From Hominimerdicola alba (GTDB taxonomy: Bacteria; Bacillota; Clostridia; Oscillospirales; Ruminococcaceae), in the NCBI RefSeq assembly GCF_900109655.1, contig NZ_FOAT01000002.1:88299-152298 (forward strand): DNA of 64,000 nt, in the 5' to 3' direction. Made by a program: the position numbers and the translations under genes. This document shows, piece by piece, positions 32,907 to 41,489 of the stretch (positions are counted from its first letter, which is position 1; each line of letters opens with the position of its first letter). The notes beneath the pieces are model-generated. The model was not told the DNA's origin, made no database searches, and saw only the letters and a list, made by a program, of their open reading frames with translations.

Positions 32907-34508
32907 GTGTTGAGAATAAAAAATTCTTTTAAAAAGATTCTCTGCGCAGGACTGGCTGCCGTCGCTGCAATGTCGATGACGCTGAATTCTTACGCAGCAG
33001 AACCCTACAAGTCCTACATATATGATTTCTGGGGCGACCCGATACCTTCGCAGAATGCTTACCGTATCGATAAGGCTGTTACAGGATTTGATATGGGACT
33101 TAGCAGGCTTTCAGATCCGGAAGATCCGCTGTTCATCAGCGAAAAGGCTTCCGCAAGGCTTGCAAATTCAAAGGATATGTACTTTGATCCCGAGCTGAAG
33201 CAGTTCTGGATAGCGGATACCGATAATAACCGTATCCTCAGACTGGACGAAGATCTGAAACTGGTGGGCGCTTATACAGGTGCTTCAGACGGTAAGAATT
33301 TCGCCGCTCCCTCGGGAATTTATGTAAAGCGCAGCGTGCTTGACGGCAAGCTTTACATATACATTGCAGATTATGAAAATTCAAGAGTTGTCAAGGCTTC
33401 GGTAGAATCCGAGAAGGAACTCCAGCTTGTGATGGAATACACAAGACCCGAGACAGACCTCTACACCGTTGAGACTTTCAACCCCTCAAAGGTAGTAGCA
33501 GATAAGGCTGAGAACGTTTATGCGGTTTGTACCTCTGTAAACCAGGGTGCGGTGCAGTTCACAAAGTCGGGCAAGTTCCAGGGATACTTCGGTGCCAACA
33601 GAGTTGAGGTAACGGCTGCCGTTATCGCTCAGAAACTCTGGAGAAAGTTCGCTTCAAACGAGCAGATCTCGGGTATGCAGAGAAACGTACCTGTTGAGTA
33701 TGCAAACTTCGATATCGACGACGGCGGTTTCATATACACCGTTACCGAGGCTGCAAATGCAACTACGGACGCTGTTAAGAAGCTGAACCCCGCAGGCTAC
33801 AACATCTGGAACAACTCCACCGGTGATACCTACATCTTCGGTGATATGGCTTCGGAGTACGATGCTACTGCGAACCAGACTTATTCTACCAGACTTACGG
33901 ATATCTGTATATCCGACAACGGTCTGATAAACGTGCTGGACTTCTCCACAGGACGTGTTTTCCAGTACGACAGAAATGCTGAGCTGCTTTGTATCTTCGG
34001 TACAAAGAACTCTACCAACGATCAGCGCGGAAGCTTCTCGAACCCCAATGCGGTGGAAGCTTACAACAATAACATCTACGTACTCGACGGTTCGAAGAAT
34101 GATATAACCATCTACTCCGAGACCACATTCGGTTCGCTGATGCATGAGGCTATCGAGCTTTACGATCAGGGCAGATATTCAGAGGCAAAGCCCATCTGGG
34201 AGAACGTTCTCGCAAGAGACGGTGGCTATCCTATGGCGTATATGGGTCTCGGCAAGGCTGCACTGAACGAGGGCGAGTACCAGAAGGCTCTGGATTACTT
34301 TGAGACTGCTTATGCTCAGAGATCTTATGACAGAGCATTCAAGTACGCAAGAAACGAGTTCATTGAGAAGAACTTCAATATTATCGTCACCGTTATCGCG
34401 GTGCTGGTAGTATGGCTGATCGTACTTTCCAAGCTGCACAAGAGAAATATCTATATCATCAAGGGCAAGCTCGGTAAATTGATACCAAAGAAGAAGGAGG
34501 GAAGATAA
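32907..34508 (+). CDS. Membrane-anchored NHL beta-propeller and TPR protein
   Basis: 533 residues. Signal peptide about 1-31 (KILCAGLAAVAAMSMTL, end SYAAEP). Residues about 70-410 carry NHL/SMP-30-like repeats (FWIADTDNNRILRLDEDL, YIADYENSRVVKA, GLINVLDFSTGRVFQYD, NIYVLDGSKNDITIYS). Two TPR-like helix pairs follow (about 415-485: EAIELYDQGRYSEAKPIWE, LGEYQKALDYF-type), then a C-terminal TM (about 490-512) and a basic tail. The enzyme or scaffold role is unknown; it faces outward and is co-oriented with the transporter. The start is GTG. Confidence 0.85.
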   Translation: MLRIKNSFKKILCAGLAAVAAMSMTLNSYAAEPYKSYIYDFWGDPIPSQNAYRIDKAVTGFDMGLSRLSDPEDPLFISEKASARLANSKDMYFDPELKQFWIADTDNNRILRLDEDLKLVGAYTGASDGKNFAAPSGIYVKRSVLDGKLYIYIADYENSRVVKASVESEKELQLVMEYTRPETDLYTVETFNPSKVVADKAENVYAVCTSVNQGAVQFTKSGKFQGYFGANRVEVTAAVIAQKLWRKFASNEQISGMQRNVPVEYANFDIDDGGFIYTVTEAANATTDAVKKLNPAGYNIWNNSTGDTYIFGDMASEYDATANQTYSTRLTDICISDNGLINVLDFSTGRVFQYDRNAELLCIFGTKNSTNDQRGSFSNPNAVEAYNNNIYVLDGSKNDITIYSETTFGSLMHEAIELYDQGRYSEAKPIWENVLARDGGYPMAYMGLGKAALNEGEYQKALDYFETAYAQRSYDRAFKYARNEFIEKNFNIIVTVIAVLVVWLIVLSKLHKRNIYIIKGKLGKLIPKKKEGR

Positions 34509-34511
34509 GTC

Positions 34512-35141
34512 ATGTATGAATTTACACCCATAGGCTGGTTAAAGCACTGTATCTTCCACCCTGTTGAAGGCTTTGAGGATCTGAGATGGAAAAAGCAGGG
34601 ATCTGTAAGGATCTCAATGGTAATAGTTTTCTTGCTGTTTGTTGCAATGGTGGCTGACAGACAGCTGACAGGCTTCCAGTTCAACAACAACTACGTAAAG
34701 ATCTTCAATGTCGTTCCGCTGATAGTTCAGTCGGTGGTATACTACATTACATGGTGCATCGGAAACTGGTCCATATGTACGCTGCTGGAGGGCGAGGGTA
34801 CTTTCAGAAAGATCTGTATATACTCCGCTTACTCGCTGGTGCCTTACATAGCATGCACACTTATACGAGTACTTCTCTCGAACTTTCTGGTACAGGAAGA
34901 GGTCATCTGGATCGCTGCACTGTACTATCTGGGAATGGGCTGGTCAATAGTACTTATGATACAGGCAATGAGAGCCTGCCATCAGTATTCCTTCGGCAAG
35001 ACCCTGATATCCATGCTGCTGACGATCGCAGCAATGCTGCTGATACTGTTCCTGGCAATACTTCTGCTCTCTCTGTTCCAGCAGGTTTACGTATTCATCT
35101 ATCAGATCTATACTGAGATCGCGTATAGGATCCGAGGCTAA
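34512..35141 (+). CDS. Yip1-family membrane protein
   Basis: 209 residues, five TM segments (about 33-52, 68-88, 103-125, 131-155, 170-195). The start MYEFTPIGWLKHCIFHPVEGF has the HP-x-x-GF-x-D block seen in bacterial YIP1 proteins (FHPVEGFEDL). AAGGAGGGAAG precedes the ATG, 3 bp after the previous stop. Role unknown. Confidence 0.85.
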   Translation: MYEFTPIGWLKHCIFHPVEGFEDLRWKKQGSVRISMVIVFLLFVAMVADRQLTGFQFNNNYVKIFNVVPLIVQSVVYYITWCIGNWSICTLLEGEGTFRKICIYSAYSLVPYIACTLIRVLLSNFLVQEEVIWIAALYYLGMGWSIVLMIQAMRACHQYSFGKTLISMLLTIAAMLLILFLAILLLSLFQQVYVFIYQIYTEIAYRIRG

Positions 35142-35161
35142 TTAGAAACGGTGGTGTTAAA

Positions 35162-37549
35162 ATGCATAATAAAAGTTATAAAAAAGCGATTGTCTTTGGT
35201 TTGTGCCTTACTATGCTGATGCCTCTGGGTTCTATGGCCGTTACTTCGGCTGATGCTGAAGAGGATACCGCCGCGGTGGAGGAAACTGCGGCGGTCGATG
35301 AGACCGCAGCTGCAGATGAGGATACTTCGGGAGCTGAGGATGATCTCCCCGAAAAGATATCCGACGAGCAGGCTGCATCTATGGCTCAAAAGCTCTGCGA
35401 GAACGACAATTTCATTCTCTACGGTGACGAAGATAACGAAAGACTCGGTCTTTATGTAAAGAGCAGCGGCGCTTACTGGTGGACTTCTCCTATAAACGTA
35501 TTTTCCGAGGATCAGGTAGTCGATGTTGAAAAGGGCAACATGATGAAGAAAGCGCTGAGAAAGCAGATCGCATCAAGCTGCGCTATCAAGGTCGGTGACC
35601 TGAGACAGGAAAAGAGGACAGAGTCCGCGGCGCCTATCTATTCCAATAAGGCAAAGCCCAAGTGGACTACCAATGACAAGGGTGCTGTTATCGAGTACAA
35701 TTTCAGTTCCGAGGGCGTTAAGCTGAAAGTTCATTACGAGCTTTGCGAGGACAGTCTGTACGTTTACGTTAATTCTTCCGAGGTCGAAGAGAAGAACACT
35801 TCTCAGGTTGACGGCAAGATACTTACCAAGCTTCAGCTTTGTCCTTACTTTGCAGCAGCTCCTGCTGTGGACTGCAACGGCAATCCTACGGAAGGCTATA
35901 TGATAATCCCTGACGGCAGCGGTGCTGTCATAAACTACAACAACGGCAAGGGTACTTATCCCGATTACGTTCAGCAGGTATACGGCAGAGATTACACCAT
36001 GGTTCCTCTGCAGGCTCCGAGAGTTACCGAGCAGGCTTATCTGCCCGTGCTTTCCACGGTAAACGGCAGCAACGGCATCGTTGCGGTGGCTACAGACGGT
36101 GATGCTAACGTATACGCAAGGGCTCAGGTGAGCGGTCAGAACAAACAGGTATACAACAGCTGCTACTTTGAGTTTGAAACACGTTCTTCCGATGCGTTCT
36201 TTATGAGCGGCGACAGTGCCAACAAGCTGAACGTATTTGAAAAGGGCGATATCAAGACCGAGCGTTTCGGTGTACACTACTATCCGGTTACTAGCAAGGA
36301 CGGCGGTACTGTAAACTATGCTGACTGTGCTGAGGTATACAGAAACTATCTTATTAATGAGAAAGGTCTGAAAAAGCAGTCCTCTCTCAGCAACAAGCTT
36401 TATATGGATCTCTACGGCGGCGTACTGAAGAGAACTTCCATACTGGGTCTGCCTTTCAATCTCAAGACCGAGATAACAGGCTTCGATCAGGCAGGCGAGA
36501 TAGTTAAGGAACTCAAGGGCAAGGGCGTTAACAGCTTCACTGTCAATTACAATGACTGGACAAATGCCGCTATAAAGGATAATATCTCCACTAAGGCAAA
36601 GCCCTCGGGCACACTGGGCGGAAAAAGTGATTTCACCGAATTTATCAACACTGACAACGTTCAGGTATTCCCATCCATGAACAACTTTACTATGGATAAA
36701 TCTTCCGGCGGATACTGGACACTGACGAGCACTGCCATAAGGATCTCCAACGCTTATTCAAGACAGTCCTCTTACAGCCTGTCATTCGGCGTTGCAAAGA
36801 AGGGCGTTGCTCCTGCGCTGCTTTCACCCAGCAAGTATTCAAAGACCTTTGAAGAGATGATAAGCAGTTATCAGAAGGAAGGTCTCGACAGGATAGGCTT
36901 CGGTTATCTGTCTTCAAGACTGGTGGGAGATTACACCAGAAAGGATACCTATTGCAGAGACAAGACCATGAATGTACTTGTGGACGAGTACAAGAATGCT
37001 AACAGCAATATGGGTGCTATCCTGGCTGATGAGGCTAATGCTTATATACTGCCTTATGTTTCCACTGTATCGGGCGTGCCTGTTTCTTCCAGCGGATACG
37101 ATATCACTGATTTCGATATCCCGTTCTATCAGATGGTCATCCACGGCTATGTGCCTTACGCTTCAAGTGCTATCAACAAGAGCTCCAACACCGATGAGAC
37201 CTTTATGCTGGCTCTTGCTTCGGGCTCTCAGATACACTACGACTTCACCTATGCTGACAGCGATGTGCTCCAGGATACCGAGTACAACGACCTGTATTAT
37301 ACCAATTACAAGGGCTGGACAGCTGCGGCAGCAAGCCAGTACAAGGCTGCAAAGAACATTATCGGCGGTGTTTCCGACTACACTATCAGCAAGTACGAGA
37401 TAAGCGGCGACGGAAATGTTCTCACGACCACCTATTCAAAGGAAGGCAATGCCGATGTTGTGGTAGAGATCGATAAGAAGAACGCTACCGCGACCGTTGA
37501 CGGCCAGAACGTCAACATAGATAACTGTATTGAAGGAGGTTTGAAATAA
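35162..37549 (+). CDS. Secreted DUF5696-like protein, possible glycoside-hydrolase-like barrel
   Basis: 795 residues. Signal peptide about 1-32 (AIVFGLCLTMLMPLGSMAV), then an acidic Ala/Glu/Asp-rich spacer (about 33-65). The middle region has a beta-sandwich feel (about 75-390, with YMIIPDGSGAVINYNNGKG); residues about 400-760 could be a TIM-barrel-like domain (KGVNSFTVNYNDWTNA, DRIGFGYLSSRLVGDY, GAILADEANAYILPYV, SGSQIHYDFTYADSD). No confirmed catalytic pair. The gene stop overlaps the next ATG by one base (TAATG). Confidence 0.75.
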   Translation: MHNKSYKKAIVFGLCLTMLMPLGSMAVTSADAEEDTAAVEETAAVDETAAADEDTSGAEDDLPEKISDEQAASMAQKLCENDNFILYGDEDNERLGLYVKSSGAYWWTSPINVFSEDQVVDVEKGNMMKKALRKQIASSCAIKVGDLRQEKRTESAAPIYSNKAKPKWTTNDKGAVIEYNFSSEGVKLKVHYELCEDSLYVYVNSSEVEEKNTSQVDGKILTKLQLCPYFAAAPAVDCNGNPTEGYMIIPDGSGAVINYNNGKGTYPDYVQQVYGRDYTMVPLQAPRVTEQAYLPVLSTVNGSNGIVAVATDGDANVYARAQVSGQNKQVYNSCYFEFETRSSDAFFMSGDSANKLNVFEKGDIKTERFGVHYYPVTSKDGGTVNYADCAEVYRNYLINEKGLKKQSSLSNKLYMDLYGGVLKRTSILGLPFNLKTEITGFDQAGEIVKELKGKGVNSFTVNYNDWTNAAIKDNISTKAKPSGTLGGKSDFTEFINTDNVQVFPSMNNFTMDKSSGGYWTLTSTAIRISNAYSRQSSYSLSFGVAKKGVAPALLSPSKYSKTFEEMISSYQKEGLDRIGFGYLSSRLVGDYTRKDTYCRDKTMNVLVDEYKNANSNMGAILADEANAYILPYVSTVSGVPVSSSGYDITDFDIPFYQMVIHGYVPYASSAINKSSNTDETFMLALASGSQIHYDFTYADSDVLQDTEYNDLYYTNYKGWTAAAASQYKAAKNIIGGVSDYTISKYEISGDGNVLTTTYSKEGNADVVVEIDKKNATATVDGQNVNIDNCIEGGLK

Positions 37550-38511
37550 TGAGCAAAGAAAAAACCAAAGCAGTTCAGACTTCCGAAAATGCGTCTCCCG
37601 CAAAGCAGAAAAAGCACGTTCTTTCCTATGAGAAAAGAAAGGGACTTTACGGCTACGGCTTTATAGGTCTCTGGGCGATAGGCACTATATATTTCTTCAT
37701 CGCACCTCTTATCATGTCCCTTATCTACTCCTTCAACGAAACAGAGGTTAAGGTCGGCGGAATGGGTATGAAGTGGATAGGCATGAAGAACTATGTCAAT
37801 GCCTTCCGTAAAGATCAGGACTACACTCTTGCGCTGGTGGATATGCTGAAAAACACTGCGCTGAGAACTCCTCTGATCATTATTTTCTCGATATTCATCG
37901 CACTGGTGCTGAACCAGAAGTTCAAGGGAAGAACTTTCGCAAGAGCGGTATTCTTCCTGCCTGTTATCATAGCTACCGGCCCTGTAATGGATATCATCAA
38001 CGGCAACATGAGCACAGGCGGCTACTCGGGCGGCTCCGAGCAGTTCAGCACGATGTTTGAAGCTAACCTTGTAGATCAGCTCCTTAACTTCCTGGGCATC
38101 TACAATATCAGCGACAAGCTTTCAAACATAATAAATTCGCTGACAACAGATATCTTCAATCTGGTTTGGAACTCGGGTATACAGATACTTCTGATACTCG
38201 CGGCACTTCAGGGCATCTCGCCTGCTTCCAAGGAAGCAGCTCAGATGGAGGGCGCTACTTCATGGGAATTCTTCTGGAAGATAACTCTCCCCACCATAAG
38301 CCCTATGATACTCGCATGCGTTGTTTATACGGTAGTTGACTCTTTCGTTGACCCCGGAAATAAGGTAATGACCATAGTTCTGAACAAGTCGACCAACTGG
38401 CAGCACGGATATTCAGCTGCGATGGCTTGGGCATACTTCGCTATAATAGGTGTTTGCCTGGGTATCATAGTTGCTATCCTTAACAAGGTCATCTACTACG
38501 AAGTTGAGTAA
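37549..38511 (+). CDS. Sugar ABC transporter permease, MalF/LplB type (second pair)
   Basis: 320 residues, basic N-terminal tail then six TM segments, with a large extracytoplasmic loop (about 160-200). The EAA motif is KEAAQMEGATSWEFFWKIT (about 240-258). Overlaps the previous gene by one base after GAAGGAGG. Confidence 0.93.
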   Translation: MSKEKTKAVQTSENASPAKQKKHVLSYEKRKGLYGYGFIGLWAIGTIYFFIAPLIMSLIYSFNETEVKVGGMGMKWIGMKNYVNAFRKDQDYTLALVDMLKNTALRTPLIIIFSIFIALVLNQKFKGRTFARAVFFLPVIIATGPVMDIINGNMSTGGYSGGSEQFSTMFEANLVDQLLNFLGIYNISDKLSNIINSLTTDIFNLVWNSGIQILLILAALQGISPASKEAAQMEGATSWEFFWKITLPTISPMILACVVYTVVDSFVDPGNKVMTIVLNKSTNWQHGYSAAMAWAYFAIIGVCLGIIVAILNKVIYYEVE

Positions 38512-38524
38512 AGGGGGGATAGAA

Positions 38525-39571
38525 GTGGCAACTAAAAAAGAAGAAAAGCAGTTTGAAAAAGAACGTAAGGCTGCTATTAAAGCTCGTGAGAAGCGAATGA
38601 AGGAGATAGGTCTTGAAAAATTCCTTACTCCCGATCAGATAAAGTACAACAAAAGGCAGAAAGTCATCGGCGCTGTCTGGCCTGTATTCAGATTTCTGAT
38701 ACTCTTCGGTCTGTGCTTTGTCATACTCTATCCTCTGATATTTATGCTTTCAACAGCATTCAGACCAAATGAACAGATGAACGATCCTTCTATCATCTGG
38801 ATACCCAAGAACTTTACCATGCAGAACATCAAGGATACCTGGAAGGTAATGAAGTTCGATAAGACACTGATCAACACAATAATCCTGAATCTGGTATCTT
38901 CTGTTCTTCAGGTAGCGACCTGTTCAATAACAGGCTATGGTTTCGCAAGATTCAAGTTCAAGGGCAAGAATTTCCTGTTCGGAATAGTTGTTATGATGAT
39001 AATCGTTCCGCCGCAGATCACAACGATACCTCTGTATATGCAGTATGCGTATCCCCCTAAGATCGTTGCTAAGATACTTACTCTCGGCAAATCGACCAAA
39101 CTTATAAACTACGGCTGGACAATGTATCTGCCTGCACTGTTTGCAAATGGCATTAGAGCAGGTCTGTTCATCTTCATCTTCCGTCAGTTCTTCAGAGGAC
39201 TGCCCAAGGAGCTTGAAGACGCAGCTTATCTGGACGGCTGTTCACCTCTTTACACCTATGTAAAGATTATGATACCTAACGCAAGGCAGTCCTTCCTGAC
39301 AGTATTCCTTTTCTCCATCGTATGGTACTGGAACGACTACTATGTATCGAGTTCTTTCTTCACCAACAACGACACCGTTGCACTGATGCTGAAGAACCTG
39401 AATACCACCCTTGCAAAGACCCTGTTCAACAATCAGTCAGTATCTGTTCGTCAGATAATCGTTTGGCTGGAAGCAGGCTGTCTGCTTTCAATAACCCCTA
39501 TACTGGTAATGTATGTATTCCTGCAGAGATACTTCGTAGAAGGTATCGAAAAGTCCGGTCTTGCAAACTAA
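38525..39571 (+). CDS. Carbohydrate ABC transporter permease, MalG type (second pair)
   Basis: 348 residues, with a charged 50-residue N-terminal extension (KKEEKQFEKERKAAIKARE) before six TM segments. The EAA motif is EDAAYLDGCSPLYTYVKIM (about 255). The start is GTG at 38525 after AAGGGGGG; the longer in-frame opening has no ribosome-binding site. Last gene of the locus. Confidence 0.93.
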   Translation: MATKKEEKQFEKERKAAIKAREKRMKEIGLEKFLTPDQIKYNKRQKVIGAVWPVFRFLILFGLCFVILYPLIFMLSTAFRPNEQMNDPSIIWIPKNFTMQNIKDTWKVMKFDKTLINTIILNLVSSVLQVATCSITGYGFARFKFKGKNFLFGIVVMMIIVPPQITTIPLYMQYAYPPKIVAKILTLGKSTKLINYGWTMYLPALFANGIRAGLFIFIFRQFFRGLPKELEDAAYLDGCSPLYTYVKIMIPNARQSFLTVFLFSIVWYWNDYYVSSSFFTNNDTVALMLKNLNTTLAKTLFNNQSVSVRQIIVWLEAGCLLSITPILVMYVFLQRYFVEGIEKSGLAN

Positions 39572-39607
39572 TATCGGTATTGCGGAGGTAATACGCAGCA
39601 AGAATAA

Positions 39608-39645
39608 GGCACTTCTGTCGGAATATTGACAGAAGTGCCTTTGCG
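39608..39645 (+). terminator. Terminator of the transport locus
   Basis: Stem GGCACTTCTGTC (39608-39619) / GACAGAAGTGCC (39628-39639), then TTTGCGCTTTT. The same stem and tail end adhE at 44159. Confidence 0.88.
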
Positions 39646-39727
39646 CTTTTATGAAATCAACTGCCCTTGTTTGGGGCAAAAAAAGCGAACAGCGGTTAGT
39701 CGGGGACTTCGCTGTTCACTGTATCAT

Positions 39728-41035
39728 TTATTCGTATGCCAGAAATTCTTCGGGGATATAGTTGATGTAGTTCTGCAGGACGTTCCTGTTTACGCCTGCA
39801 CGCTGATACATCATGTGGCGGTAAAGCATATCATCGGTGTAATCGCCGTAGGGGTACACAGCGCAGTTGAACCACATCGAATCCCAGCTTTCACCCTCGT
39901 AATGGGATATCACGGGAATAGCCTTTACGTTCTCGAAAGATATGGCACCGCCGTTGTCGTAGTCTTTTACTACGTCCAGCTTGCCGAATATGCCGATTAT
40001 CGATCTGCCGAACTGACCGTCGGGGTTGTCACCATCGAACATGGTGGAGAAGAAATTGCCCAGACCGTAGTAGCAGAAAGCCTGACCGCCATCGGGTTTA
40101 TCAAGATAGGTGCAGGTTGAAAGAGCGTGTGCCTGAGTGCCTATGATAAGGTCAGCACCCCATTCCACCAGCTTAGGTGTGAGCTTCAGCTGCATATCGT
40201 TCAGGTCATTGAGGACCTCGGTGCCGTAGTGGCAGGATACCACCACAACATCAGCCATATTATCGGCTTCCATTATCTGGCGCTTGACGGTCTCCTCATC
40301 GCTGAGGTATACCACCTTTCCGGCGTCGCCGTCACCTAGGAATATGCCGTTGGTGTGTTCCATGTAGCCCAGAAATGCGAATTTGATCCCGTTGACTTCC
40401 ATGGTCCTGATGTTTTCCGAATCATCTTCGTCGCGGTAAGCGCCGTAATGCACAACACCTTTGCTGTCCCAGTAATCAAGAGAGGATATCAGCCCGTCTG
40501 AGAACTTATCCAGCACATGATTGTTCGACATTGAAATGACATTGAACCCGAAATCCAATACAGCATCACCGACCTCGGTAGGTGTGGAGAACATGGGAAA
40601 GGTCGAGGGCTCAAAAGCATCATTTACAAGGGTCTCCTGATTGAGTATCGCAACGTCCGTACCCTCTATAAGCTTTTTGCAGGGAGCGTAGCACTTTGAA
40701 AAATCGTAGCTTCCGTCCTCCTGCTGTGCTTCGACATAGATATTATCGTGGATAAGGTTGTCCCCTGCGCATGCAAGATGAACGACGGTTTTACCTGTCT
40801 TGTTCTCATCGGCAGGATCTTCTTCGGGGGCACTTACAGCGGCTGAGTTCTCATCTGCGGGTATGGTATCTCCCGCGGTATCACCGGAGGTCTTGCCCTC
40901 TTCCTGTGCTTCGGTGCTTACGGCAGGATTCGTCTCTGTGTCAGCCTCGGGCTTCTTGCTGGTATCCATCAGCTTGCCGCAGGAAGCTGTCAGCATAGCG
41001 GCGGCAAGAATGAAAGGGATTGTCTTTATCTTCAT
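39728..41035 (-). CDS. CapA-like lipoprotein (PGA_cap metallophosphatase fold)
   Basis: 435 residues. Lipobox LTASC at about 16-20, then an acidic, Ser/Ala-rich spacer to about 85. The PGA_cap domain follows with its ordered blocks: HLACAGDNLIHDNIY, VAILNQETLVND, VISMSNNHVLDK, VVVSCHYGTE and IIGTQAHALS, which in the family supply metal ligands. Related proteins act in poly-gamma-glutamate capsule synthesis or in other surface-polymer work; no capB/capC is near, so the substrate is unknown. Confidence 0.9.
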   Translation of the reverse strand: MKIKTIPFILAAAMLTASCGKLMDTSKKPEADTETNPAVSTEAQEEGKTSGDTAGDTIPADENSAAVSAPEEDPADENKTGKTVVHLACAGDNLIHDNIYVEAQQEDGSYDFSKCYAPCKKLIEGTDVAILNQETLVNDAFEPSTFPMFSTPTEVGDAVLDFGFNVISMSNNHVLDKFSDGLISSLDYWDSKGVVHYGAYRDEDDSENIRTMEVNGIKFAFLGYMEHTNGIFLGDGDAGKVVYLSDEETVKRQIMEADNMADVVVVSCHYGTEVLNDLNDMQLKLTPKLVEWGADLIIGTQAHALSTCTYLDKPDGGQAFCYYGLGNFFSTMFDGDNPDGQFGRSIIGIFGKLDVVKDYDNGGAISFENVKAIPVISHYEGESWDSMWFNCAVYPYGDYTDDMLYRHMMYQRAGVNRNVLQNYINYIPEEFLAYE

Positions 41036-41071
41036 ATAATGATACTCCTTAAAAATTCAATTTCGGCTACT

Positions 41072-41100
41072 ATTATAACATGTATTTTTCGATTTGTCAC
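41072..41100 (-). promoter_or_regulatory. Sigma-A promoter of the CapA-like gene
   Basis: Minus strand GTGACA (41095-41100), 17 bp, TATAAT (41072-41077). Confidence 0.8.
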
Positions 41101-41366
41101 CAAATTTTTAAAAATTTGTGAAATACAAACAAGCGCTGATGGGACAGAAGCCGTGGATATACCGAAATTGCTCATTTCTGCGAGATGACACAGTCATAAA
41201 GCAGGGAAGTCGGGGAATAATATATCGGAGACGTATTATGGCTGAAAAGTCTGCATATATCGCGAAAAGTCGGAATAGTTGTGTGTTGGTGGAAACCCTG
41301 CAAAATAGGACTATGCGAATTGCAGAACGTTAAAAAAAAGTTTAAAAAAGATAGTGAAATATGTGA
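41101..41366. other. Gene-free upstream region of adhE
   Basis: About 265 bp. A short open frame across 41118-41333 has no ribosome-binding site and no plausible protein character. No clear motif seen. Confidence 0.4.
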
Positions 41367-41395
41367 TTGACAAAAAAATAACAAACTGGTATAAT
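41367..41395 (+). promoter_or_regulatory. Consensus sigma-A promoter of adhE with Rex-like operator
   Basis: TTGACA (41367-41372), 17 bp, TATAAT (41390-41395). Bases 41367-41384 (TTGACAAAAAAATAACAA) differ at 3 of 14 defined positions from the Rex site TTGTTAAnnnnTTAACAA and overlap the promoter, where redox repression of adhE is common in Clostridia. The promoter is firm; the operator is tentative. Confidence 0.85.
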
Positions 41396-41489
41396 AGGAT
41401 TATGATAAAAGGAGATCGGGGTCGGAATGACCCGAGATTACTTGTTTTGGTATGAAGATTCAACCTGATAATGTTTGGAGGATACTATA

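Noticed and set aside
41118-41333. 71-codon frame before adhE
   Set aside because: No ribosome-binding site and no recognisable protein features.
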